A stretch of 64,000 nucleotides of DNA. Origin: Streptomyces sp. AP-93 (GTDB lineage Bacteria; Actinomycetota; Actinomycetes; Streptomycetales; Streptomycetaceae). Below the pieces are notes generated by a model, which had not been told where the DNA came from, did no database searches, and saw only the letters and a program-made list of their open reading frames with translations. Positions 26,556 through 36,481 of the stretch are shown here, in pieces. The translations under genes were made by a program, and so were the position numbers. How positions within the stretch are numbered: position 1 is the stretch's first letter; each line of letters begins with the position of its first letter. The stretch spans positions 105,271 to 169,270 of the forward strand of contig NZ_JALGBX010000022.1 in the NCBI RefSeq assembly GCF_022808175.1, in the 5' to 3' direction.

Positions 26556-26949
26556 GACGGTGAGGCCACCACGTACGGCCGTCGCGGTCAACGACCCCCG
26601 GCGGCGCGGCGGACCCGGGTGGGGGTGAAGCGCGAGTGCGCCCTCGCCGGATGCGTGCGGTGCCTTCCGTACGGGTGAACCTGTGCGGTGGCACCGTACG
26701 GCGGCGCGGGCGTCCGCGCGGGCGTCCGCGCAGGTGAGGAGGGTCGGGGCGGCGACGGGACGGAATCCTTTCTTCAGTCGGTACGAAGACAAGCCCGGGC
26801 GGCTCGCGGGCGCGGGCCGAGGGGCGCAACGGTCCGGTCAAGGCAAGCCGCCGGCCCGCCGATGAAGGGGAGGGCCGCACCCGCAGACGCGTTCCGCGCC
26901 GCACGGGGCGGCTCTCGCATGCCGATCGCCACCCTTCAGGAGCCCCGAC
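26556..26949. other. divergent promoter region between the I9 inhibitor and the subtilase
   Basis: 394 bases without a gene. It has three copies of gcgtccgcgcggg-type sequence near 26705-26735 and the subtilase ribosome site AGGAG at the right end. No clear operator or promoter hexamers are visible. Confidence 0.5.
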
Positions 26950-28143
26950 ATGTCCCTGCGCCTGCTCGCCCGTGCCGCCACCGCCGCCCTGCTCGCCGTC
27001 ACCCCGGTGGCAGTCGGTTCCGCGTCCGCCGACGCCGCGCCCGAGCCCACCCCGGTGCCGCTGACCATCTCGGCCAACGCCATCCCCGGCCAGTACATCG
27101 TGACGCTGGAGCCGGGCTACGACCCGGCCAAGGTGGCGGAGCGGCTGGGCCTCAAGCCGAAGTTCCTCTACACCAAGGCCATGAACGGCTTCGCCGTCCC
27201 CATGACCAAGCTCCAGCTGGAGATCGCCCGCGTCAGCCTGGGCGTGAAGTCGGTGGAGGCGGACGCGAAGGTCTCCGCCCCGTCGGGGGTGCCGGCGACG
27301 GCCACCGCCCTGCGCGGGCCGTCCGCGTCCTGGGGCCTGGACCGGATCGACCAGAAGGCGCTGCCGCTCGACAACACCTACACCACCCAGGGCAACGGCG
27401 CCGGGGTGACCGCGTACGTCCTCGACACGGGCATCGACTACAAGCACGACGAGTTCGGCGGCCGCGCCACCTTCGGCTTCGACGCGATCAAGGACGGCCG
27501 CGACGGCCAGGACTGCAACGGCCACGGCACGCACGTCGCGGGCACGGTCGCCGGCAAGACGTACGGGGTGGCGCGCAAGGCGAACGTGGTCAGCGTCCGC
27601 GTCCTCAACTGCGAGGGCACGGGCGACTTCTCCGGGATCATCGCGGGCCTGGACTGGGTGGCCAAGAACGCCAAGCAGCCCGCGGTCCTCAACGGCTCCC
27701 TGGGCGGGGACAGGTCCGAGGTGCTGAACGCGGCGGCGGACGCCGTGACGGACGCGGGCGTACTGCCGGTCTTCGCGGCGGGCAACTCCTCGAAGGACGC
27801 CTGCCTCGTCTCGCCCGCGTCGGCGGGGAAGGTGCTGACGGTCGCCGCGACCAACCGGTACGACGAGGAGACCAGCTTCTCCAACTTCGGTACGTGCGTG
27901 AGCCTGTACGCGCCCGGAGAAGCGATCGTCTCCGCCAAGCTGGGCGGCGGCAGCGTGGCCGAGAACGGTACGTCCATGGCCGCACCGCACGTCACCGGCG
28001 TGGCCGTCCTCTACAAGCAGGCGAACCCGGCCGCGACGCCGCAGGACATCGTCGAGTACCTGAGGGACGAGTCCACGAAGGACGTGCTGACGAGCATCAG
28101 CAAGGGCACCCCGAACGAGCTGCTGTTCACCAACGGCCTCTGA
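26950..28143 (+). CDS. secreted S8 subtilisin-like serine protease with I9 propeptide
   Basis: 397 residues. Signal peptide to about residue 30, I9 propeptide at about 47-108, then the S8 catalytic domain with the triad Asp159 (VLDTGID), His192 (NGHGTHVAG) and Ser342 (NGTSMAAPH) and the oxyanion Asn in AAGNSS. It is of the proteinase K/aqualysin type, exported and self-processed. The start follows AGGAGCCCC. It is divergent from a free I9 domain protein. Confidence 0.92.
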   Translation: MSLRLLARAATAALLAVTPVAVGSASADAAPEPTPVPLTISANAIPGQYIVTLEPGYDPAKVAERLGLKPKFLYTKAMNGFAVPMTKLQLEIARVSLGVKSVEADAKVSAPSGVPATATALRGPSASWGLDRIDQKALPLDNTYTTQGNGAGVTAYVLDTGIDYKHDEFGGRATFGFDAIKDGRDGQDCNGHGTHVAGTVAGKTYGVARKANVVSVRVLNCEGTGDFSGIIAGLDWVAKNAKQPAVLNGSLGGDRSEVLNAAADAVTDAGVLPVFAAGNSSKDACLVSPASAGKVLTVAATNRYDEETSFSNFGTCVSLYAPGEAIVSAKLGGGSVAENGTSMAAPHVTGVAVLYKQANPAATPQDIVEYLRDESTKDVLTSISKGTPNELLFTNGL

Positions 28144-28170
28144 CCACCGCGGACGCGAGGGCCGCGGCGC

Positions 28171-29175
28171 TCACGCGGCGGCGCGGTTCCAGCGCATCCG
28201 CGACCACGGCAGGGCCAGCTCGCTCCGGTCCGCCACCTCGCGCGGGGCGAGGTCCGTGATCGGCGCGGCCTCGCGGTGCCTCGCGTAGACGGTGTCGACG
28301 TAGCGGTGGCCGGTGTCGGGGGCGATGAAGAGGACCGTGCGGTGGGGTGAGCGCTCGCGCTCGTGGCGGGCGGCGAGGTAGCCGGCGCCGGTCGACAGGC
28401 CGGCGAAGACCGCGTGCCGGCGCAGCAGGTCGACGCTGCCGGCGAGGGCCGCGTCGAAGGAGATCCAGTGCAGGGTGTCGTACAGCTCGTGCGAGACGTT
28501 CCCGAACGGGATGGAGCTGCCGATCCCCGCGATGATCATCTCGGTGTCGTTGACGTGCTCGGAGCCGAAGGTGACGCTGCCGTACGGCTGGACGCCGACG
28601 AGTTCGACATCGGCCGCGTGGGGGGAGTCCTCGCGGAGGTAGCGGGTGAGGGCGCCGGTGGACGCGCCCGAGCCGACCCCGCCCACGACGGTGAGCCCGT
28701 CCGCCGTGCCGGTGGCCTCCCGGATGCGGTCGGCGATCGAGCGGTAGCCGAGGTAGTGGACGTCGTCGTGGTACTGGCGCATCCAGTGATACCCGGGGTG
28801 TTCGGCGAGGATCTCGTGGATCCGCTCGACGCGCCGCTTCTGGTCGAGCTTCAGGTCGCTGCACGGCTCCATCTGCTCCAGCGTCGCCCCGAGGACGGCC
28901 AGTTGGGTCCGCAGCGTGTGGTCCACCGTGGCCGAGCCGACGATGTGGCAGCGCAGGCCGTACCGGTGGCAGGTCAGGGCCAGGGCGTACGCGTAGATGC
29001 CGCTGGAGCTGTCCAGCAGGGTGTCCCCGCGGCGTACGACTCCGGTGTCGAGCAGGTGGCGTACCGCCGCGAGGGCGGAGACCACCTTCATCGTTTCAAA
29101 GCGCAGGCAGACGAGCCGGTCGTCGAGGCGTATCAGGTCGGGCCGGCCGATCGACTCCGTGATGTGCTGGTCCAT
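28171..29175 (-). CDS. PLP-dependent beta-replacement enzyme (SbnA/cysteine synthase-like)
   Basis: 334 residues of the cysteine synthase fold (fold type II). The presumed Schiff-base Lys30 is in FETMKVVSA, but the usual SGNTG phosphate/substrate loop reads DSSSGIYAYA, so it is not an ordinary cysteine synthase. The PLP-phosphate loop VGGVGSGASTGA is present. SbnA-like enzymes condense O-phosphoserine with an amino acid to begin diaminopropionate or metallophore synthesis. It is the last gene of the operon with a GHMP kinase, DUF364 and an iron-type ABC importer. The ATG at 29175 follows AAGGAG and overlaps the kinase 3' end by 80 bases. Confidence 0.75.
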   Translation of the reverse strand: MDQHITESIGRPDLIRLDDRLVCLRFETMKVVSALAAVRHLLDTGVVRRGDTLLDSSSGIYAYALALTCHRYGLRCHIVGSATVDHTLRTQLAVLGATLEQMEPCSDLKLDQKRRVERIHEILAEHPGYHWMRQYHDDVHYLGYRSIADRIREATGTADGLTVVGGVGSGASTGALTRYLREDSPHAADVELVGVQPYGSVTFGSEHVNDTEMIIAGIGSSIPFGNVSHELYDTLHWISFDAALAGSVDLLRRHAVFAGLSTGAGYLAARHERERSPHRTVLFIAPDTGHRYVDTVYARHREAAPITDLAPREVADRSELALPWSRMRWNRAAA

Positions 29176-30226
29176 GGTCCGGGATCTCCTTGGGGGGTGT
29201 GCTGCCGGTGCCGGTGAAGGTCGTGAAGGTGCGGGTGGCGGGGATGCCGTGGGCGGCCAGGGCGTGCAGGCAGCCGCCGACGCGGCGGCGCAGCCCGGGG
29301 GCGGCCGGATCGAAGAGCACGCCCGCCACCGCGCCGCTGTGCGCGATCTGCACGCCGACCGCCCCGACCCGGCGCGCGATGGCGGCAAGTGCATCGAACT
29401 CCGGGTGTCCCAGCACCTGTTGGCCGCGCCGCGCGCTGGCGGTGGCCACCGCGCCGAGCAGCTCGGTGCTACCGGTGGCCACGGCCCGGCGCAGCAGCGC
29501 GCGCAGCCGCTCGCAGGCCCGTACGTCGCTCTCGTCCACGTCGGCCACGTCGGGCACCGGCAGGGACAGGGTGTCGACGGGCGCGCCCCCGCCGAGGGCG
29601 CAGCCCACCACGACCAGCGGCGGGAGGGCCGGGCCGAGGTCCTCCAGGACCCGGCCCTCCCGCTGGGCGAACAGCACCGGGCGGCCGCTCAGCATCAGCG
29701 GATCGGAGGCCAGTTCGGCGCGTACGGCCAGCGCGGCGACCGTCGAGGGCTCCAGCCGCAGCCCGTACGAGTCCGCGACCGCGCGCACGGCTGCGATCAC
29801 GTCGCTGCTGGAACTGCCCATGCCCAGGCCCACCGGTATCGCGCCGCTGAGCCGCAACTCCCCGCCGCAGGGCGGCTGTCCGGTCCGCCGCGCGCACTCC
29901 GTGACCGCGAGGGCCGCGGCTCGCGCCGCCTTCGTGCGGTCGGCGGGCGCGACGGTGAGGGTCCCGGGCGGCGCGCCGGCCCGGCGGACGAAGGCGGCGC
30001 TGCTGCCGGGGCCCGCCATGGGGAGGGTGACCAGTCCGGCGCACCGGCGCCCGGCTCCGTCGAGGAAGACGCCCTGGAGGATCTCGCCGTGGTGGCAGGG
30101 GGCCTGCCCGGTGCCGGTGGGGAGGTTTCCGGCACGGGGCGCGGCCGGGCGGGCGGCGGCGCCGGGAGTGCGGGGAGCGCGGGGAGTGCCGGGAGCGCGG
30201 GGAGCGCGGGGAGCGCGGGGGATCAC
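29096..30226 (-). CDS. GHMP-family small-molecule kinase (PduX-like)
   Basis: About 376 residues. A Pro/Arg-rich repeated leader precedes APCHHGEILQGVF, which resembles the start of PduX L-threonine kinases, and the GHMP ATP loop PVGLGMGSSSSDVIAAV follows. A late HSGAVAG matches the third GHMP motif. It probably phosphorylates a hydroxyl of a small molecule such as serine or threonine, which the PLP enzyme next door could then use. The start is a GTG at 30226 overlapping the DUF364 stop (GTGA). The C-terminal 30 residues run over the next gene and look nonconserved. Confidence 0.7.
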   Translation of the reverse strand: MIPRAPRAPRAPGTPRAPRTPGAAARPAAPRAGNLPTGTGQAPCHHGEILQGVFLDGAGRRCAGLVTLPMAGPGSSAAFVRRAGAPPGTLTVAPADRTKAARAAALAVTECARRTGQPPCGGELRLSGAIPVGLGMGSSSSDVIAAVRAVADSYGLRLEPSTVAALAVRAELASDPLMLSGRPVLFAQREGRVLEDLGPALPPLVVVGCALGGGAPVDTLSLPVPDVADVDESDVRACERLRALLRRAVATGSTELLGAVATASARRGQQVLGHPEFDALAAIARRVGAVGVQIAHSGAVAGVLFDPAAPGLRRRVGGCLHALAAHGIPATRTFTTFTGTGSTPPKEIPDHGPAHHGVDRPARPDTPRRPARLPAL

Positions 30227-31098
30227 GCGCCGTCCGCCGTCCGGTAGCGGTACAGGACCGTCTCCTCGGCGCTGAACTGGGAGAAGGGGAACGGCTCCGC
30301 GGACAGGGCGGTCACGCCGGAGCCGAGGAAGGCGCGGGCGACGGCGCTGCCGGTCTGCGCGTAGACGACCAGCGGGATGCCCCGGGAGCGGCAGCGCTCC
30401 AGGATGGTGTCGAAGGAGCCGTTGCTCAGGGTCATTCCGGTGGCGACGACGGCCTGCGCACGCTCCAGGACCTCGTGCATGTCGTCGGTGACCGGGTCGC
30501 CCCACTGGGTGGCCCTGAGGTTGAGGTCGCACGGCAGGGGCCGGCCGCCGCGCTCGCGGATCGCCGCCACCAGCGGGTTGACGACGCCGATGAGCCCGAC
30601 CTCGGCGCCCTCCTCGATGTCCAGCAGTCCCGCGATGGCCGCGTCGCGGGCCTCGGCGCGCATCTCCGGGGTGCCTGTGGGGAGGGTGATGGGCTCGGCG
30701 TCGCCCTGCTCGGCCGCCACGCGGTGCGGGCGGATCTCGGAGAGGTAGGCGTCGAGGGCGGCGATCCGCAGCGGTCGGGGGGCCTCGCGCAGGAGGAGGT
30801 CGAGCGGGGTCCCGGAGGAGTCGCGGCAGACCGAGGGGTCGATCTCGCCGGCTTCGAAGGCGCAGCCTCCGAAGGAGCCGCCGAGGCGGACCAGGACGTA
30901 CTGGTTGAGGTAGGTGGTGTCGCCGCCGGCCAGGCGGGTGCCGTGGTGGATCCAGAACACGCTGGTCGCGACGAGTGAGGAGGGCAGCGGGCCGTGCTCG
31001 CCGGCCAGTACGGCGTCGACGAGCGCGTCGACGGAGGGGGTGGCGGTGGTGGTCGGGGTCATGGGGTTCACGGGGTTCATGGGGGTCATGTGGTTCAT
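30223..31098 (-). CDS. DUF4213/DUF364 (putative heavy-metal chelation) protein
   Basis: 291 residues. The N-terminal part is DUF4213-like (TYLNQYVLVRLGGSFGGCAF). The C-terminal DUF364-like part has EVGLIGVVNPLV and AVVATGMTLSNGSFDTILE. Pfam labels the family putative heavy-metal chelation from structure; some members sit in molybdenum or metal operons. The start at 31098 follows GAAGAGGA, 11 bases after the ATPase stop; the first 15 codons are repeats of ATGACCCCC/ATGAACCCC. Its role here is inferred to be metal or metallophore handling. Confidence 0.75.
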   Translation of the reverse strand: MNHMTPMNPVNPMTPTTTATPSVDALVDAVLAGEHGPLPSSLVATSVFWIHHGTRLAGGDTTYLNQYVLVRLGGSFGGCAFEAGEIDPSVCRDSSGTPLDLLLREAPRPLRIAALDAYLSEIRPHRVAAEQGDAEPITLPTGTPEMRAEARDAAIAGLLDIEEGAEVGLIGVVNPLVAAIRERGGRPLPCDLNLRATQWGDPVTDDMHEVLERAQAVVATGMTLSNGSFDTILERCRSRGIPLVVYAQTGSAVARAFLGSGVTALSAEPFPFSQFSAEETVLYRYRTADGA

Positions 31099-31109
31099 GG
31101 GGTTCCTCT

Positions 31110-31936
<827 letters not shown>

Positions 31937-31940
<4 letters not shown>

Positions 31941-32998
31941 AGCTCACCCCGTTTGCGCAGGACCAGGAGGAAGATCGGTACGCCGAGCAGCGCGGTGATC
32001 ACGCCGACGGGAACCTCGCGCGGTCCGAAGGCGATCCGTGCCAGCGCGTCCGTCCACACCAGGAACACCGCGCCGGCCAGCGCCGTGTACGGCAGCAGCA
32101 CCCGGTGCAGCGGCCCGACGAGGAACCGCACCCCGTGGGGCACGATCAGCCCGACGAAGCCGATGGCGCCGACGGTGGCCACCGCCACCGCGGTCAGCAC
32201 GGCCGTGACCACGAGCAGCAGCATCCGTGTGCGCCGTACGTCGATCCCGAGGGAGGCGGCGGTGTCGGTGCCGAAGGCGAGCCCGTCGAGGGCGTTCGAG
32301 CAGAGCCAGGCCGCCGCCAGCCCGAGCGGGGCGACGACGGCGCAGACCGCGACCGTGTCCCAGCGGGCCGGTGCCATCGAGCCCAGGAGCCAGTGGGTGA
32401 CGGCCCGCGTGGTGTCCGCGTCCGCCGAGGCCATCAGGACGAGCGAGGTCAGCGCGGTGAAGAGCTGCCCGATGACCACGCCGGTGAGGACGATGCGTAC
32501 GGAGTCCAGCCCGGTGCGCCGCAGGAGCAGCAGGAGCAGCCCGAAGGAGAGCAGTGCGCCGGCGAGGGCTCCGCCGGTGACGCCGAGGGTGTTCGCGCCG
32601 ATCCCGAGGACGACCACGGTGACGGCTCCCGCGGAGGCGCCCGAGGAGACGCCGAGCAGGTAGGGGTCGGCGAGGGCGTTGCGGGTGACCGCCTGGAGCA
32701 CCGCGCCGCACACGGCGAGCGAGGCGCCGACGAGGGCGGCCATCAGCACGCGCGGCAGCCGCAGGTCCCAGACGAGCGAGTCCAGCAGCGGGGGCAACGG
32801 CGTGACGTCCAGGCCGAGTCGGAGGCCGAAGACGCGGGCGAGGCCGCTCCACCCCACGTCGGCGGCGCCGATCCGCACGGCCGCCGCCACCGAGGCGGTC
32901 AGGACGGCCACGGCGAGGAGGAAGAGTCCCGCCCCGGCCACGGCGGACCGGGGAGCAGCCGGCCCCGGCCCGCTCAGGACGACCGGATCAGCGGACAT
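31937..32998 (-). CDS. FecCD-type ABC permease
   Basis: 353 residues with about ten membrane helices. FecCD hallmarks: RLPRVLMAALVGASLAVCGA, then NALADPYLLGVSSGASAGAV, the coupling-loop region LGIDVRRTR and the end GAIGFVGLIVPH plus GVPIFLLVLRKRG. A single permease gene implies a homodimer. Its 5' end overlaps the lipoprotein gene by 11 bases. Confidence 0.92.
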
Positions 32999-34016
32999 AT
33001 CCGAGGTCCTTCATGCCGGCCGCCAGCAGGCCGAGGGCGTGTACGGAGCGCACCGAGGGGTCCAGTTCGATGCCGGGCACTTCGAGGATCCTGCCGTCGC
33101 GGACCGCGGCGAGCTTCGACACGACCGGGTGCCCGGTCATGGTGGCGCGCTTCTCGGCGGCGCTGTCTCCGGGCCGGCCGCGCTCGGACAGGTCGCCGAT
33201 CACGATGAAGTCGGGGTCGCGCTTGGCGACTTCCTCCCAGGAGACCTCCGGCCAGTCCTCGTCGACGTCGTCGAAGGCGTTCTTCGCGCCGACGATCCGG
33301 CTCATCTCGCTGGGCAGGCCGCTCTTGCCCGCCACGTACGGCATGCCGTTGAAGACGGAGTAGAGGTAGACCACGGTGGGCCGGTCGGCGCCCCCGGGAA
33401 CCTTGGCCGCGTTCTCCCCGGCCTTGGCGACGGCGGTGCGCTGGTCGGCGGCGAGCTTGGCGGCCCGCTCTTCGGCGCCGAAGACCTTGCTGAGGTTCTC
33501 GTAGTCGGAGAAGAGGAGCTCGAAGGGGGTCCGGCCGGCCGGGTTCCGTTCGGGGCAGTCCACGGCGCTGACGAAGGTCGGGACCTTGAGGGCTTCCAGC
33601 TCCTCGCGGGTGCCGGCCCGGTCCTTGGTGAAGAGGTCCGCGGAGCCACCGACGACGAAGTCGGGGGTCGCGGCGCGCAGTTGTTCGCCGGTCGCGATCT
33701 TCGGGGCGATGACCGGGATCTTGGCGTACGCGGCCTCGTACGCGGCGGGGATCTTCGTCTTGAGGTTGGCGGTGCCCGCCATCGAGTCCTGGAGCCCGAG
33801 TTCGAGGAGGGTCTCGGTCGAGGTCTGGTCCAGGGCGACGGCCCGCTTCGGCGGTGCGGCGAAGGTCGCCTGGCGGCCGCAGCTCGTGAGGGAGGACGCC
33901 TGGGCGGTGGGGGCGGGCTTGGCGTCCGCCTTGGAACCGCCGCCCGCGGGTGCGGAGCAGGCCGCGGTGGCGAGGGCGATGGTGAGGGCGATGCCGAGGC
34001 GAGCGGGGTGGCGCAT
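32988..34016 (-). CDS. metal/metallophore-binding lipoprotein (periplasmic-binding protein class III)
   Basis: 342 residues. Signal peptide ending ALATAACSA, a plausible lipobox, then a FecB/BtuF-like two-lobe fold (KRAVALDQTSTETLLELG start; DPDFIVIGDL; VPGIELDPSVRSVHALG). The ATG at 34016 follows CGGAGAAC; the upstream extension crosses the regulatory region. It is the first gene of the operon and lies beside a Fur-family-like box. Ligand unknown: ferric, zinc or other metallophore complexes are possible. Confidence 0.88.
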   Translation of the reverse strand: MRHPARLGIALTIALATAACSAPAGGGSKADAKPAPTAQASSLTSCGRQATFAAPPKRAVALDQTSTETLLELGLQDSMAGTANLKTKIPAAYEAAYAKIPVIAPKIATGEQLRAATPDFVVGGSADLFTKDRAGTREELEALKVPTFVSAVDCPERNPAGRTPFELLFSDYENLSKVFGAEERAAKLAADQRTAVAKAGENAAKVPGGADRPTVVYLYSVFNGMPYVAGKSGLPSEMSRIVGAKNAFDDVDEDWPEVSWEEVAKRDPDFIVIGDLSERGRPGDSAAEKRATMTGHPVVSKLAAVRDGRILEVPGIELDPSVRSVHALGLLAAGMKDLGYVR

Positions 34017-34124
34017 GGGTTCTCCGGTCTGGGCAGGGCGGGTGGGGGCGGGTGGGGTGAGGGCGCGGGTGGTCCGTGGGCGTTGTCGTGCACCGGGCAA
34101 GACCACCACGTTCGAAGGGTACTG

Positions 34125-34145
34125 TAATGGTATTCATTTTCATTA
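34125..34145. promoter_or_regulatory. Fur-family (Zur-like) box between the metallophore operon and the MFS gene
   Basis: The sequence taatggtattcattttcatta is a 21-bp interrupted palindrome (TAATG/CATTA ends) in an AT-rich island. Read on the minus strand it contains TGAAAATGAATACCA, close to actinobacterial Zur boxes (TGAAAATGATTTTCA, 12 of 15). It does not resemble the DmdR/DtxR iron box. It lies 109 bases before the lipoprotein gene and 57 before the MFS gene. Confidence 0.6.
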
Positions 34146-34201
34146 AGGAACCCGGGGCGGTTCTCCGAGCCGCCACCCCACCCCCGAGGAGCAACCACAC
34201 C

Positions 34202-35530
34202 GTGGCGACCACGCCCGCGCCTCCGGCGCCCAAGTCCGTTGATCCGCCCGCGCGTTCGATCCTTCTCGACGTCCCGTTCCTGCGCCTGTGGGCGGGGACC
34301 ACCGCCTCGGGACTCGCGACCTGGGCCCTGCCCTTCGTCCTCGGGCTCGCCGTACTCCACCGCGACCTGAGCGCCGCCGGCCTCGGCCTGGTCCTCGCCG
34401 CGCGCACGGTCGGATTCCTCGCCGCCGTCACCGTCGGCGGCGTCCTCGCCGACCGGCACTCCCGCCGCGTGGTCGTCCTCTGGTCGGCCCTCGCGGCAGC
34501 GGTCGCCGCACCCCTCCTCGCCGCCGGACTGGGCCGCTCGCTCCTGCTGATGACGGCCGCCGCCGCCCTCGCCGGCGCCGGACAGGGCGCCTGCCGCCCG
34601 GCGTTCCAGGCGCTCACCGCCGAGACCGTCGACCCCGGGCGGCGCCAACAGGCCAATGCCGCCATGACCATGGCCGTACGCGGTTCCACGCTCGCGGGAC
34701 CCGCCCTGACCGCACTGCTCGCGGCCTTCCTCGACGTCTGGACCCTGCTGCTCGGCATCGGCCTGCTCTGGCTGGTCGCCGCGCTCGTCCCGGGCAGGGG
34801 CGCGGGCGCCGTCACCGGCACCGGCACCGGCACGGACCCGGCCACCGCCACGGACCCGGCCGCGACCGCGACCGAAGCCGAGGCCGCCGGGCCCGCGCCG
34901 CGCGCGAGTTTCCGTACCGAGTTCCTGGAGGGCGTACAGGAGGCCCGGCGCCACCCCTGGTTCCTCGCCGGGCTGGCCGCCCTCGTCGCGGTGATCGCCC
35001 TCGGCTACTCCGCGACCAGCGTCGCCCTGCCCCTGATCAGCCGGGACCGCTACGACAGCGAATGGGTGCTGGCCGCGGCCATGACCGCGTACATAGTGGG
35101 CGCGCTCGGCGGAGCCCTGGTCATCGCCCGCCTGCGGCCGCGCTCACAGGGCTGGGCCGCCTTCGCGGGTCTGGCGGCGTACGGATTCGCCCCGCTGAGC
35201 CTGATGTTCCCCGTGCACCCGGGGGTGGTCGTCGCCGCTTACGCCGTCGCCGGGATCGGGATCGAACTGTTCAACGTGCCCTGGTTCACCGCCACTCAGC
35301 GCGAGGTCGCCCCGGACCGGCTGGCCCGCGTCTCCTCGCTGGACTTCCTCGTCTCCTACGGCCTGGCCCCGGTCGGCCTCGCCCTGATCGCCCCGGCCAT
35401 CGAAGCCTTCGGCGTCACGGCCGTCCTCGGCGCCTGCGCCGCCGCGTGCTTCCTCGTACCGGCGGCGGCGGCCCTGGAGCCGACGTCCCGTCACTTCGCG
35501 CGGACGACGCCGGCGGTGGACCGGACGTAG
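34202..35530 (+). CDS. MFS exporter, likely metallophore efflux
   Basis: 442 residues with about 12 helices, of the EntS/DHA-like type: FLRLWAGTTASGLATWALPF at helix 1, GGVLADRHSRRVV as the MFS loop motif, and FNVPWFTATQREVAPDRLAR late. A Thr/Ala/Pro-rich loop of about 35 residues sits mid-protein. GTG start at 34202 after GAGGAG. It is divergent from the ABC/biosynthesis operon across the Fur-family box, so export of the product made by those genes is the natural guess. Confidence 0.82.
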   Translation: MATTPAPPAPKSVDPPARSILLDVPFLRLWAGTTASGLATWALPFVLGLAVLHRDLSAAGLGLVLAARTVGFLAAVTVGGVLADRHSRRVVVLWSALAAAVAAPLLAAGLGRSLLLMTAAAALAGAGQGACRPAFQALTAETVDPGRRQQANAAMTMAVRGSTLAGPALTALLAAFLDVWTLLLGIGLLWLVAALVPGRGAGAVTGTGTGTDPATATDPAATATEAEAAGPAPRASFRTEFLEGVQEARRHPWFLAGLAALVAVIALGYSATSVALPLISRDRYDSEWVLAAAMTAYIVGALGGALVIARLRPRSQGWAAFAGLAAYGFAPLSLMFPVHPGVVVAAYAVAGIGIELFNVPWFTATQREVAPDRLARVSSLDFLVSYGLAPVGLALIAPAIEAFGVTAVLGACAAACFLVPAAAALEPTSRHFARTTPAVDRT

Positions 35531-35709
35531 GACCGGACCCGGGGGCCTGGGCGCCTCCGGGCGCTTGGACCGTTGGGCCCGTTGGGTCGTTGGGTCGTTG
35601 GGCCGTGGCGGTGGCCGTTCCCGGCCGTTCGGGGGAACCGCGGGATGCGGTCCGCTCCTTCCGTCGTCCGGCGTGGGCATCGTCGTCGAAACGAAAGAAG
35701 GTGGACGCG

Positions 35710-36048
35710 ATGCCGCTCTACTTGTCGAGGTTCAGCTACACGCCGGAGACCTGGGCGAGGCTGACGGCCCACCCCGAGGACCGCGCTCAGGCCGCCCGGT
35801 CCTACATCGAGTCCGTCGGCGGCAAGCTGCACGGCTTCTGGTACGCCTTCGGCACGCACGACGGCTACAACCTCTGGGAAGCCCCGGACAACGTGTCCAT
35901 GGCCGCGGTCGCACTGGCGATCAGCGGTGGCGGCGCGCTCAGCTCGTTCGAGACGACCGTCCTCCTGAGCGTGGACGACACGCTGGACGCCCTGCGCCAG
36001 GCCGAGCGGATCCGGTACCGGGCTCCCGGCGCGTCCGGGACGCCGTGA
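35710..36048 (+). CDS. GYD domain protein
   Basis: 112 residues with the GYD-family pattern: YLSRFSYTPETWARL, GKLHGFWYAFGTHDGYNLWE, and a dimeric ferredoxin-like fold expected. Function unknown. The ATG at 35710 follows GAAGGTGG. The 179-base gap before it has short repeats of cgttgggt (35570-35610) and no gene. Confidence 0.8.
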   Translation: MPLYLSRFSYTPETWARLTAHPEDRAQAARSYIESVGGKLHGFWYAFGTHDGYNLWEAPDNVSMAAVALAISGGGALSSFETTVLLSVDDTLDALRQAERIRYRAPGASGTP

Positions 36049-36067
36049 ACCCGGCGATCGAAGGTTC

Positions 36068-36481
36068 CTAGACCTTCACGGCGGCCAGGCGTGTGCCGCA
36101 GAGTGCGGTGAGGTCCTCGGGGTCGGAGGTGAGGACGGTGACCGGGCCGGGCGCCGCGAGTGCGGTGGCGGCCAGCATGGCGTCGATGGCGTACTTGTGC
36201 CCGTGCAGGCCGGCCTCGCGCAGCAGGGCCGTGGCGGCGTGGGCGATCTCCTCGGTGACGGGCTCGACCACCACCCTGGACAGCGCCCACGTGAGGGCGG
36301 GCATGTTGATCTTCGGGTGGACCACCTCGACGAGGGTGGCGGTGCTGGTGATGACCCGCATGTCGTCCGCGAGGGCCAGGGCGAGCCAGCGAGTGATGGT
36401 GCGGTCCCGCAGCACGGCCTTTGCGAGCCCCTCGCTGTCGAGCACGAGGGTGCCCCCGGGCTTGGTCGGCTTCGGCGTCAT
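36068..36481 (-). CDS. PIN-domain toxin (VapC-like)
   Basis: 137 residues. PIN-type acidic residues: Asp in LVLDSEGLAKAV, Glu in TLVEVVH, Asp in YAIDAMLAATAL and Asp in LTSDPEDL. Likely an RNase. The ATG at 36481 overlaps the antitoxin stop (ATGA), the usual order with the antitoxin first. Confidence 0.82.
   Translation of the reverse strand: MTPKPTKPGGTLVLDSEGLAKAVLRDRTITRWLALALADDMRVITSTATLVEVVHPKINMPALTWALSRVVVEPVTEEIAHAATALLREAGLHGHKYAIDAMLAATALAAPGPVTVLTSDPEDLTALCGTRLAAVKV

Noticed and set aside
29096..30226. True PduX (cobalamin side-chain threonine kinase)
   Set aside because: No cobalamin genes are near; the neighbours are a metal importer and an SbnA-like enzyme, so only family resemblance is claimed.
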